NCBI GenBank assembly: GCA_963590405.1
Contig: CAVAPE010000049.1
Location: 1 to 18,343, forward strand
Reading direction: 5' to 3'
Length of the DNA: 18,343 bases
From: Limisoma sp963590405
Lineage (GTDB): Bacteria > Bacteroidota > Bacteroidia > Bacteroidales > Muribaculaceae
Shown here: piece by piece, positions 7,018-14,129 of the stretch
Layout: every line of letters begins with the position of its first letter
Numbering within the stretch: the first letter of the stretch is position 1
The notes under the pieces: generated by a model
The model's database searches: none
What the model was told of the DNA's origin: nothing
What the model saw: the letters and a program-made list of their open reading frames with translations, nothing else
Program-made: the position numbers and the translations under genes

Positions 7018-7779
7018 ATGGACATCAACGATATTATCAAGCCTGAAAACCTGGTTTACAAGAAACCGGCTTTGATGAACGACAACCACATGCACTATTG
7101 CCCTGGTTGTAGCCACGGTGTGGTTCACAAAATCGTGGCAGAACTGATTGAAGAAATGGGACTTGAAGACCGCACCGTGGGCATTGCCCCCGTGGGTTGC
7201 GCCGTCTTCGCCTACAACTATATCGACATTGACTGGATTGAAGCAGCCCACGGCCGCGCTCCAGCCATTGCCACCGCAGTGAGCCGCCTCTACCCGAAGA
7301 ACCTCGTGTTCACCTATCAGGGCGACGGCGACCTCGCAGCCATCGGTACTGCCGAGACAATCCACGCAGCAAACCGCGGTGAGAACATCACCATCATCTT
7401 CATCAACAACGCCATCTACGGTATGACTGGCGGACAAATGGCGCCTACTACCCTTCTGGGTATGAAGACTGCCACAACGCCATATGGTCGCCGCGTGGAC
7501 CTCAACGGCTATCCATTCAAGATTGGCGACGTGCTGTCGATGCTCGACGGTACTTGCTACGTGACGCGCCAGAGCGTACACACTCCGGCAGCAGTGCGCA
7601 AAGCCAAAGCCGCCATCAAGAAGGCATTCCAGAACTCACTCGACAAGAAGGGTACTTCGGTGGTCGAGATTGTGAGCACCTGCAACTCGGGCTGGAAGAT
7701 GAGCCCTGAGAAAGCCAACAAGTGGATGGAAGAGAACATGTTTGCAAAATACCCGATGGGCGACCTTAAAAATGTATAG
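7018..7779 (+). CDS. korB: 2-oxoacid:ferredoxin oxidoreductase, beta (TPP-binding) subunit
   Basis: A 253-residue subunit holding the thiamine pyrophosphate site. The TPP/Mg motif begins at GDGDLAAIG (102-110) and continues to IIFINNAIYGMTGGQ (126-140). The CPGCSHG motif (Cys28, Cys31) near the N-terminus is typical of beta subunits that contribute cysteines to a [4Fe-4S] cluster, with further cysteines at 61 and near the C-terminus (STCNSGW). The gene begins 14 bp after alpha, and gamma starts 3 bp after its TAG, so all are surely one transcript. Length is close to the family norm for KorB-type proteins. Confidence 0.88.
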   Translation: MDINDIIKPENLVYKKPALMNDNHMHYCPGCSHGVVHKIVAELIEEMGLEDRTVGIAPVGCAVFAYNYIDIDWIEAAHGRAPAIATAVSRLYPKNLVFTYQGDGDLAAIGTAETIHAANRGENITIIFINNAIYGMTGGQMAPTTLLGMKTATTPYGRRVDLNGYPFKIGDVLSMLDGTCYVTRQSVHTPAAVRKAKAAIKKAFQNSLDKKGTSVVEIVSTCNSGWKMSPEKANKWMEENMFAKYPMGDLKNV

Positions 7780-7782
7780 ACG

Positions 7783-8322
7783 ATGAAACAGGAAATAATT
7801 ATAGCCGGATTCGGAGGACAGGGAGTGTTGTCGATGGGTAAGATTCTTGCCTATTCTGGACTGATGGAGGACAAGGAGGTGACTTGGATGCCGGCCTACG
7901 GCCCTGAGCAGCGCGGCGGCACAGCCAACGTGACGGTAATCCTCAGCGACGAGAAAATCAGTTCGCCAATCCTCAACGAGTTTGACATCGCCGTGGTGCT
8001 CAACCAGCAGAGCCTCGACAAATTCGAGAGCAAGGTGAAGCCAGGCGGCATACTGATTTACGACAACTACGGCATCCACCGCGCACCGGAACGCAAGGAC
8101 ATCAAAATCTACAATGTGGCAGCAATGGAGGCTTCGTTCGACATGAAGAATGCGAAGACCTACAATATGATTGTGCTGGGCGCATTGCTGAAGGTGAGCC
8201 CTATGGTGACGATGGAAAGTGTGCTCAAAGGCTTGAAAAAATCACTGCCAGCACGCCACCACGACTTGATTCCGCTCAACGAGGAAGCCATCCGCAAAGG
8301 CATGTCGTTGGTAAAAGAATAA
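7783..8322 (+). CDS. korC: 2-oxoacid:ferredoxin oxidoreductase, gamma subunit
   Basis: A 179-residue gamma subunit of the POR_G family. It has the Rossmann-like start IIIAGFGGQGVLSMGKIL (GFGGQG at 9-14), the signature YGPEQRGGTANVTVILSDE, and VVLNQQSLDKF. In the family this subunit is structural and helps bind CoA. It is the last gene of the operon and starts 3 bp after the beta stop. Together the four genes make a full heterotetramer with no part missing. An intrinsic terminator lies about 115 bp downstream, with a weaker hairpin directly after the stop. Confidence 0.88.
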   Translation: MKQEIIIAGFGGQGVLSMGKILAYSGLMEDKEVTWMPAYGPEQRGGTANVTVILSDEKISSPILNEFDIAVVLNQQSLDKFESKVKPGGILIYDNYGIHRAPERKDIKIYNVAAMEASFDMKNAKTYNMIVLGALLKVSPMVTMESVLKGLKKSLPARHHDLIPLNEEAIRKGMSLVKE

Positions 8323-8329
8323 AAAAGAC

Positions 8330-8365
8330 ACAGACTTGCGGCTGCACAGCGGCTGCGTCTGTTTT
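8330..8365 (+). terminator. Possible terminator directly after korC
   Basis: ACAGAC (8330-8335) pairs with GTCTGT (8357-8362), with an inner GCTG/CAGC dyad and a short T run at the end. The interior is imperfectly paired because gcggctgc is repeated in direct orientation, so this is a weaker candidate than the hairpin at 8436. Confidence 0.4.
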
Positions 8366-8435
8366 GAGACTCGCACATTCTATGTGACCGGAACCTGTCG
8401 TCCAGACAGGCTCCTATGAAACTGGGTTTATATTT
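8366..8435 (+). other. Structured intergenic stretch (3' UTR or small-RNA candidate)
   Basis: About 70 bp with no ORF between two hairpins. It contains a stable stem GGAACCTGTC/GACAGGCTCC (8391-8414; one A-C mismatch, loop gtcca). The two flanks are alike: CTATGTGACCGG before the stem and CTATGAAACTGG after it. With the terminator that follows, this could be the end of the kor transcript or an independent small RNA. No convincing promoter was found for it, and no known RNA family was recognised. Confidence 0.3.
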
Positions 8436-8461
8436 GCATCCGCTTCGGCGGATGCTTTTTT
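8436..8461 (+). terminator. Intrinsic terminator with UUCG loop
   Basis: A perfect 8-bp stem GCATCCGC/GCGGATGC closes a TTCG loop and is followed directly by six Ts. It ends transcription from the kor operon (or from a small RNA in front of it) before xseB. Confidence 0.85.
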
Positions 8462-8518
8462 ATTGACTGCCTTTTGTGGGGAATGTGAAACTTTGTGACT
8501 ATCTTTACAAAAAAAATA

Positions 8519-8728
8519 ATGGAACAGGACGAACTCAAAAAACTGACATACTCCGAGGCTGTGGCTGAGTTGGAGAAGATTGTGCGCCAAATGCAAAGCG
8601 ACGCGTGCTCAATCGACAATCTGTCGCAACTCACGTCGCGCTCTCTGGAATTACTGAAAATCTGCAAGGCTAAACTTCTCACTACCGACGAAGAACTGAA
8701 AAAGATTCTCGCCGAACTGGAGGCATAG
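8519..8728 (+). CDS. xseB: Exodeoxyribonuclease VII small subunit
   Basis: A 69-residue, nearly all-helical acidic protein. It shows the XseB pattern: LTYSEAVAELEKIVRQMQS (residues 9-27), then a spaced Leu/Ile heptad segment (LTSRSLELLKICKAKL) ending in EELKKILAELEA. In exonuclease VII several XseB chains bind the large XseA subunit, and the complex degrades single-stranded DNA to oligonucleotides. The ATG at 8519 gives the normal family start; an in-frame GTG at 8495 would add eight unusual residues. The partner xseA, often adjacent in other bacteria, is not in this window. A loose promoter (TTTG at 8473, TATCTTTA at 8500-8507, spacer 23) may serve it. Confidence 0.85.
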   Translation: MEQDELKKLTYSEAVAELEKIVRQMQSDACSIDNLSQLTSRSLELLKICKAKLLTTDEELKKILAELEA

Positions 8729-8773
8729 CCCAATTTTTAACCTATGACTCAACAACAAAAAATCAATTTCCGC

Positions 8774-10924
8774 ATGAAGAAACTAATGATTACGGCAGCG
8801 GCTTTGTCAATGGCTATGGGCATGAGCGCTGCAGAACTGCTGAAATCACCCGATGGTAAACTGCAAGTTACCTTCGACCTCGACAACTCTGGTACACCAA
8901 CCTACAAGATGGACTACAACGGCAAGGCGGTGATTGCCACCAGCCGCCTCGGATTGGAACTGAAGGACCAGAAATCGCTGCTTGACGGCTTCAAACTGGA
9001 GAAAGTGAGCCGCTCTACGTTCGACGAGACATGGAAACCCGTGTGGGGAGAGCAATCGAGCATCCGCAACCACTACAACGAGATGGCTGTGCGCCTGTCG
9101 CAACCCGACGACAACGGCGGCCAGCGCGAAATGATTGTGCGTTTCCGCCTCTACGACGACGGCGTGGGCTTCCGCTATGAGTGGCCAGCACAGGACAATT
9201 TCACATATTTCGTAATCAAGGAAGAGCGCACGGAGTTTGCCATGACTGGCGACCACAAAGCATACTGGATTCCAGGCGACTACGACACTCAGGAATACGA
9301 CTACACCATTAGCAAACTGTCGGAAATAAGGGAAAAACTTCCGGCAGCGAAATTTGAATACAACGTTTCGTCCACACTGTTTTCCGACACTGGAGTGCAG
9401 ACATCGCTGCAGATGAAGACCGATGACGGCATCTACCTCAACATCCACGAGGCAGCCTGCGTGGACTACTCCACAATGCACCTCAACCTCGACGACAAGC
9501 GCATGGTGTTTACCTCTTGGCTTACGCCCGATGCACGCGGCAACAAGGGCTACAAGATGGCTCCTTGCCACTCGCCATGGCGCACCATCATGGTTACGCC
9601 TACCGCCACTGCGGCTCTCGACTCAAAACTTATCCTGAACCTCAACGAGCCTTGCAAACTCGATGACACGTCGTGGATTCACCCGTCGAAGTTTATGGGC
9701 GTTTGGTGGGAAATGATTGTGGGCAAAAGTTCGTGGGCTTACTCCAACGCCTCGGCAGTAAACCTCGATAGCATCGACTACAAGACGATGAAGCCAAACG
9801 GGTTGCACGGCGCAAACAATGCCAACGTGAAACGCTACATCGACTTTGCTGCCGAAAACGGCTTCAACGAACTCCTTGTGGAGGGCTGGAACACTGGTTG
9901 GGAAGACTGGTTCGGACACGAGAAGGACTATGTGTTTGACTTCGTTACACCGACACCCGACTTCGACATCGCTATGCTCAACGACTATGCGCACTCCAAG
10001 GGCATCCGCCTGATGATGCACCACGAGACGTCTGGCTCGATGCGCAACTATGAGCGCCACCTTGAGGCTGCCTACTCGCTGATGAACAAATACGGCTACG
10101 ACGCAGTGAAGAGCGGTTATGTGGGCAACCTTCTGCCGCGCGGTGAATACCACTACGGACAATGGGCAAACAACCACTACCTCTACTGCATCACTGAGGC
10201 TGCCAAGCACAAAATCATGGTCAATGCCCACGAGGCGACACGTCCTACGGGCTTATGCCGCACCTACCCTAACCTCGTTGGCAACGAGAGTGCCCGCGGC
10301 ACGGAGTACCAGCAATCGTCGGGCAACAAGCCTCACCACGTAACTATCTTGCCGTTCACCCGTCTGCAAGGCGGTCCGATGGACTACACTCCAGGCATCT
10401 TCTGCATGGATATGTCGAAAAACAACCCCGACAACCACGGACACGTAAACGCTACCCTCTGCAACCAGTTGGCGCTCTACGTAACGCTCTACTCGCCAAT
10501 CCAAATGGCTGGCGATATGCCTGAAAACTACGAGCGCTATGCCGATGCGTTCCGCTTCATCAAGGATGTAGCCGTAGACTGGGACGAGAGCCACTATCTC
10601 GCTGCCGAGCCGGGCGAATACATCATCGCTGCTCGCCGCGAAAAGGGCGGCAAGCGCTGGTTTGTGGGCGGTGTCACCAACGAGGAGGCACGCACCATGA
10701 AGGTTGACTTCTCTTTCCTCACGAAGGACAAGAAATATGTTGCCACAATCTACGCCGACGCAAAGGATGCTGACTACGAAACGAACCCTGAGAAATATGT
10801 AATCTCGCGTCGCGTTGTCACATCAAAGGATTCCGAGAAAATCCGCATGGCGCGCGGCGGTGGTTTCGCCATCAGCCTCGTTCCGGTTGACGATGGAGTA
10901 AAGCATCTGAAAAAGATTAAATAA
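8774..10924 (+). CDS. GH97 alpha-glucosidase, inverting SusB type
   Basis: A 716-residue secreted glycoside hydrolase of family 97. Residues 1-20 are a signal peptide (MKKLMITAAALSMAMGMSAA); an in-frame ATG ten codons upstream would precede it and is less likely. About 21-270 is the N-terminal beta-sandwich, about 290-590 the TIM barrel, and the rest a C-terminal beta domain. Glu418 (HHETSG), Glu487 (NAHE), Glu505 and Glu511 (GNESARGTE) keep the spacing of SusB Glu439, Glu508, Glu526 and Glu532 as recalled, the base, calcium-ligand and acid residues of the inverting enzymes. VKSGYVG (445-451) has Gly where retaining GH97 enzymes have the Asp nucleophile. It should release glucose from alpha-glucans or oligosaccharides in the periplasm. 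No susC/susD lies nearby; it is 45 bp after xseB and 21 bp before an AI-2E family gene. Confidence 0.9.
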   Translation: MKKLMITAAALSMAMGMSAAELLKSPDGKLQVTFDLDNSGTPTYKMDYNGKAVIATSRLGLELKDQKSLLDGFKLEKVSRSTFDETWKPVWGEQSSIRNHYNEMAVRLSQPDDNGGQREMIVRFRLYDDGVGFRYEWPAQDNFTYFVIKEERTEFAMTGDHKAYWIPGDYDTQEYDYTISKLSEIREKLPAAKFEYNVSSTLFSDTGVQTSLQMKTDDGIYLNIHEAACVDYSTMHLNLDDKRMVFTSWLTPDARGNKGYKMAPCHSPWRTIMVTPTATAALDSKLILNLNEPCKLDDTSWIHPSKFMGVWWEMIVGKSSWAYSNASAVNLDSIDYKTMKPNGLHGANNANVKRYIDFAAENGFNELLVEGWNTGWEDWFGHEKDYVFDFVTPTPDFDIAMLNDYAHSKGIRLMMHHETSGSMRNYERHLEAAYSLMNKYGYDAVKSGYVGNLLPRGEYHYGQWANNHYLYCITEAAKHKIMVNAHEATRPTGLCRTYPNLVGNESARGTEYQQSSGNKPHHVTILPFTRLQGGPMDYTPGIFCMDMSKNNPDNHGHVNATLCNQLALYVTLYSPIQMAGDMPENYERYADAFRFIKDVAVDWDESHYLAAEPGEYIIAARREKGGKRWFVGGVTNEEARTMKVDFSFLTKDKKYVATIYADAKDADYETNPEKYVISRRVVTSKDSEKIRMARGGGFAISLVPVDDGVKHLKKIK

Positions 10925-10945
10925 TAAGCCGTTTAGACAGGAAAA

Positions 10946-12052
10946 ATGTTTGACACCTCACGTCCGTTCACATTCGACAGAGTGGTGCGCATTGTGATTA
11001 CAATCGCGCTGCTGCTCGGCATCTTCTGGGTGCTGCGCGCAATCAGCGGAGCACTGCTCCCCTTTTGCGTGGCTTGCCTTCTGGCATACATCTTTGAGCC
11101 GTTTGTGGCATTCAACAAGAGGGTGCTGCACTGCCGTAACAACGTGTTGCCAATCTTCCTTTTCCTTGTCGAACTCTTAGCCGTACTTGTACTCCTTGGA
11201 TGGCTGCTGTTGCCCCGCATATTCGACGAAATCGTCACTGTGGGGCAACTGTTTAACGACTATGCCGCCTCAAAAGGCAGCGCCTACATTCCGCAAGCCG
11301 TGCACGACTTCGTGATGAAATACGTGGACATCAAGAAGATTGCCTCGATGCTTACCACCGAACAATGGACGGAGATTGTGCGCGACTCGCTCAATGGCAC
11401 CTGGACAATGGTGAGCGGAAGTCTGTCGATGCTACTTGTGGTGGGCAGTTGGTTCATTGTGCTGCTCTACTTCATCTTTATCCTCTTAGACTACAACCGC
11501 TTCATGACAAGCCTGCGCAACTTGATTCCGAAGAAATACAAATCCATCGTGCTGAAAATTTCGGGCGACATCCGGGACAGCATGAACCGCTATTTCCGCG
11601 GACAGGCTTTGGTGGCGTTCTGCGTAGGGGTGCTGTTTAGCATCGGCTTCTTGATAATCGACTTGCCGCTGGCAATAATTATGGGAATGTTTATCGGGCT
11701 GCTCAACATGGTGCCCTACCTGCAACTCATCTCGCTGTTGCCCACCACCCTGCTGTGCATCGTCTATGCAGCCGAGACAAATTCAAGTTTCTGGATAATC
11801 TTTGCGCTGACCATGGCGGTCTACATCGTGGTTCAACTCATTCAGGACCTCTACCTCGTGCCTAAAATTATGGGCAAGGCCATGGGGCTCAACCCAGCAA
11901 TCATATTGCTATCACTGTCGATATGGGGCTCTCTGCTTGGCTTCCTTGGACTAATCATTGCCCTGCCGCTGACCACACTGTTGCTGTCGTACTACAACAC
12001 CTACGTGCTCCACGACGAACCCGAAGAGGAGCAAGCAGAAAAAGCAGATTAG
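10946..12052 (+). CDS. AI-2E / PerM family membrane transporter
   Basis: A 368-residue inner-membrane protein of the AI-2E transporter (UPF0118, PerM/YhhT) family. Hydrophobic segments lie near residues 13-33, 36-50, 66-89, 160-182, 222-240, 241-275, 281-300 and 315-348, with a soluble loop around 90-155 between the third and fourth, as is usual for the family. Conserved pieces include NMVPYLQLISLLPTTLL and VPKIMGKAMGLNPAIILLS, followed by GLIIALPLTT. Members have been linked to autoinducer-2 export or Na+/H+ exchange, and the substrate cannot be read from sequence. The C-terminal tail is acidic (DEPEEEQAEKAD). It starts 21 bp after the GH97 gene, probably in the same transcript. Confidence 0.88.
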   Translation: MFDTSRPFTFDRVVRIVITIALLLGIFWVLRAISGALLPFCVACLLAYIFEPFVAFNKRVLHCRNNVLPIFLFLVELLAVLVLLGWLLLPRIFDEIVTVGQLFNDYAASKGSAYIPQAVHDFVMKYVDIKKIASMLTTEQWTEIVRDSLNGTWTMVSGSLSMLLVVGSWFIVLLYFIFILLDYNRFMTSLRNLIPKKYKSIVLKISGDIRDSMNRYFRGQALVAFCVGVLFSIGFLIIDLPLAIIMGMFIGLLNMVPYLQLISLLPTTLLCIVYAAETNSSFWIIFALTMAVYIVVQLIQDLYLVPKIMGKAMGLNPAIILLSLSIWGSLLGFLGLIIALPLTTLLLSYYNTYVLHDEPEEEQAEKAD

Positions 12053-12083
12053 TTAAGCGGAGTGAGGCAAAGAAAACAGCCTT

Positions 12084-13124
12084 TTACCAAAGATTGAATC
12101 GCCACCCCACTTTTATTTCCATACTGAAAAGAGAGTTGGCAAGTATAGTTTTCTCGTCGTGCACAATCGCCACATCGCTTTTGCCTACGATGCCGGCAAA
12201 CCAGCGGTTGTTGTTCCACACGCACGCAAGGTTCAGACGGTTGTAGATACGAAACGACTCGCCCGGCTCTACGCTCGTCTGCTCGCCGTGGCTAAGCGAC
12301 GGTATCAACGCCTCGCTCACGCCCACCGTGATGTGCTTGTTGGGCACCCAGTTGAAGGCATAGCCGCCCTTAATGCCGTAGGTCTGCTCCTTGACCACTA
12401 TGGTAGCGTCCTTCAACGCCTCGGAAAGATATGGTTGCAGATTTTCTGGCATTTCGGTGAAATCAAACGTAAGGTTACGGTTGTTGTACGACAATCCTAT
12501 GAAAAACGACCCCTGGCTGCGCAACTGCAGTTTGCTGAACGAGAACGCAGCAGCATAACTAAAACGCTTGTGGTTGAAGAAATAAACGGCATCTACTCCC
12601 CACGATTTATTGTCTACGCCCGTAAACGGCTCGTTGATGTGCTTAAGGTCGCCGATGCGCCGTATGTTCATCCCCACATCGTTTTTTATGGAATAGAGGC
12701 TCGCCGTAAACAGTCCGCAGGTGAAATCAAAATTGAATTTCGACTTCTTTCGATCCACGCCGCCGAAGAGGCGGTTGATGCTGAAATCGTAGCCCACGGA
12801 AACGGCGAGATACGTCACGTCGAAACCGATAGTGTTGACCGACGGCGTGCGCATCATCAGAGGGTTGTCCCAGTCAACGACGAAATGAGTGTTTTCAAAC
12901 CAACTGTTCGTGCGCATCTTCACGTTCATCTTGTAGCCAGTGCCCTTAACATAGGTACTGTCGTAGCCGTTGAAGAATTTGTCGCCCCAGCGGTAAGTCT
13001 TGATGCAGAAATTTGGGAATTTGCCCCAAGTCGCTATCGAATCGAGCGCAAAAGAGATGGCATTGCCGTGGAAGGCAAAACCTATAAGCATAACAACGGA
13101 TATGAGTAACTTCTTGAAACGCAT
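12084..13124 (-). CDS. DUF4421 protein, predicted outer-membrane beta-barrel
   Basis: A 346-residue protein with a signal peptide (MRFKKLLISVVMLIGFAFHGNA). The body resembles DUF4421: DSTYVKGTGYKMNVKMRTNS, then a segment NTIGFDVTYLAVSVGYDFSIN, and repeated alternating hydrophobic strands. It ends in VGWRFNLW, an amphipathic strand with a terminal aromatic as in many outer-membrane barrels, so the barrel assignment is an inference from pattern. Function is unknown. The start at 13124 is set by the promoter at 13139-13169, which would place the transcript start inside an upstream in-frame extension (to 13157). It converges with the AI-2E family gene, 31 bp apart, and only a weak 4-bp dyad lies between them. 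Confidence 0.75.
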   Translation of the reverse strand: MRFKKLLISVVMLIGFAFHGNAISFALDSIATWGKFPNFCIKTYRWGDKFFNGYDSTYVKGTGYKMNVKMRTNSWFENTHFVVDWDNPLMMRTPSVNTIGFDVTYLAVSVGYDFSINRLFGGVDRKKSKFNFDFTCGLFTASLYSIKNDVGMNIRRIGDLKHINEPFTGVDNKSWGVDAVYFFNHKRFSYAAAFSFSKLQLRSQGSFFIGLSYNNRNLTFDFTEMPENLQPYLSEALKDATIVVKEQTYGIKGGYAFNWVPNKHITVGVSEALIPSLSHGEQTSVEPGESFRIYNRLNLACVWNNNRWFAGIVGKSDVAIVHDEKTILANSLFSMEIKVGWRFNLW

Positions 13125-13138
13125 CTCTGAACGCCCCA

Positions 13139-13169
13139 CAAAATTACAAAAATTCACCCGTTTGGCAAA
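13139..13169 (-). promoter_or_regulatory. Bacteroidetes-type promoter of the DUF4421 gene
   Basis: On the minus strand, TTTG (13169-13166), a 19-bp spacer and TAATTTTG (13146-13139), both boxes perfect matches. Transcription would begin about ten bases before the ATG at 13124. It separates this gene from the pilus operon upstream, 90 bp away on the same strand. Confidence 0.7.
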
Positions 13170-13214
13170 ATAAGGCTTTATCCAGCGTCAGGATTTTCAG
13201 TGCGTCGTGTCAGT

Positions 13215-14129
13215 TCATCCCCCCAAAAAGTTTGCATACAGCCATTTCTCTATTTGCTCGACTGTTGCATCTTTCAATATCACTTTTTTGTCTCTGTCAA
13301 GAAGGTATAAATTAGGAATAGCGGGCAAATCATACGCATCCTGGTCAACAGAGCCACGATAATGTGTCACCAGCCACCATTCGGGCAAACTGTCAATATG
13401 CTTTTCCCAGGCATCCAAATCTTCATCTGGATAGATTGCCACCACAAGCATTTCTCCTTTGTCCGCCAAGGTCTTGAACACAGTGGAGTTGGTGATATAA
13501 GCAGAAATCGTTTGGCATGCGCTGCAATCCGGATTGAAAAAATACAGCATCACAAAGTCTTTATCAATGTCGGACAAACGCAATGTTTTATGCTCTCTGG
13601 TAACGAGTGCGACATCTGCAGCCTTTGTTCCTGGACGGTTCATCATGGCAATCTGCAGTTGATAGCGATAACGGTCTTTTTCGAAATCCTTTAGCAATGG
13701 GGCATCAATGAGGGCTCGCAATATCGGGATATACAACTCCTCATTACGATAAGGTGAATTGGCATCATTAAAGTATGATTCAGCCAATTCACCCAGCCTT
13801 TTTTGCATAACAGGATATTCATTTCCGTAGGTAATGATTGTAGGAGCCGCTTTCTGGCGATTTGCTGGCGACAACTGCCCCAACAGAGGCAGCCAGTCGA
13901 CAAATACTTGCTTTAAGGCGACTGTGTCGGCAATCCAAGCATCAGAAGCATAGTCCAACCCCTTCCAATAGTGCTCTGCCATGTACTGCAGGCGGTCTTC
14001 TTTGAAAGCCAGCGCCATTGGAGGATGTGGAGGGGAAAACACCGAGGCGTTTCCCCTCGCCACTATTCTTCCATACGCTGCACTCCAACATAAAGGAATT
14101 AAGAGTGTCAGCAAAAATTTTCGCATCAT
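13215..14129 (-). CDS. Periplasmic DUF5106 / thioredoxin-like protein in pilus operon
   Basis: A 304-residue protein with a signal peptide (MMRKFLLTLLIPLCWSAAYG), so predicted periplasmic. The N-terminal half is mostly helical and resembles DUF5106. From about residue 180 a TlpA-like thioredoxin fold follows, with FVMLYFFNPDCSACQ carrying the redox motif CSAC (Cys202, Cys205) and LPAIPNLYLLD with the likely cis-Pro at 272. These are the only cysteines outside the signal peptide. The ATG at 14129 overlaps the upstream stop by 4 bp (ATGA), so translation is probably coupled to the pilus-subunit gene. It may reduce, isomerise or oxidise disulfides in the cysteine-rich pilus proteins, but the direction is unknown. 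DUF5106 proteins also occur away from pili, so the link is inferred from position. Confidence 0.8.
   Translation of the reverse strand: MMRKFLLTLLIPLCWSAAYGRIVARGNASVFSPPHPPMALAFKEDRLQYMAEHYWKGLDYASDAWIADTVALKQVFVDWLPLLGQLSPANRQKAAPTIITYGNEYPVMQKRLGELAESYFNDANSPYRNEELYIPILRALIDAPLLKDFEKDRYRYQLQIAMMNRPGTKAADVALVTREHKTLRLSDIDKDFVMLYFFNPDCSACQTISAYITNSTVFKTLADKGEMLVVAIYPDEDLDAWEKHIDSLPEWWLVTHYRGSVDQDAYDLPAIPNLYLLDRDKKVILKDATVEQIEKWLYANFLGG

Noticed and set aside
8495..8518. Upstream GTG start for xseB
   Set aside because: The ATG at 8519 gives the usual XseB N-terminus, and the extra codons are a poly-A/T run that looks like the untranslated leader.
12065..12085. Terminator between the convergent AI-2E and DUF4421 genes
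   Set aside because: Only a 4-bp AGGC/GCCT stem with a ten-base loop before TTTT; too weak to call, and it overlaps the DUF4421 stop codon.
12159..13109. Plus-strand open frame of 316 codons opposite the DUF4421 gene
   Set aside because: The minus strand has a signal peptide, a good promoter and a recognisable family, whereas this frame gives an Arg/His/Val-rich product without domain features, typical of a shadow frame.
13125..13214. Terminator for the pilus operon before the DUF4421 promoter
   Set aside because: The apparent repeats (gacgc) are in direct, not inverted, orientation, and no stem with a T run was found.
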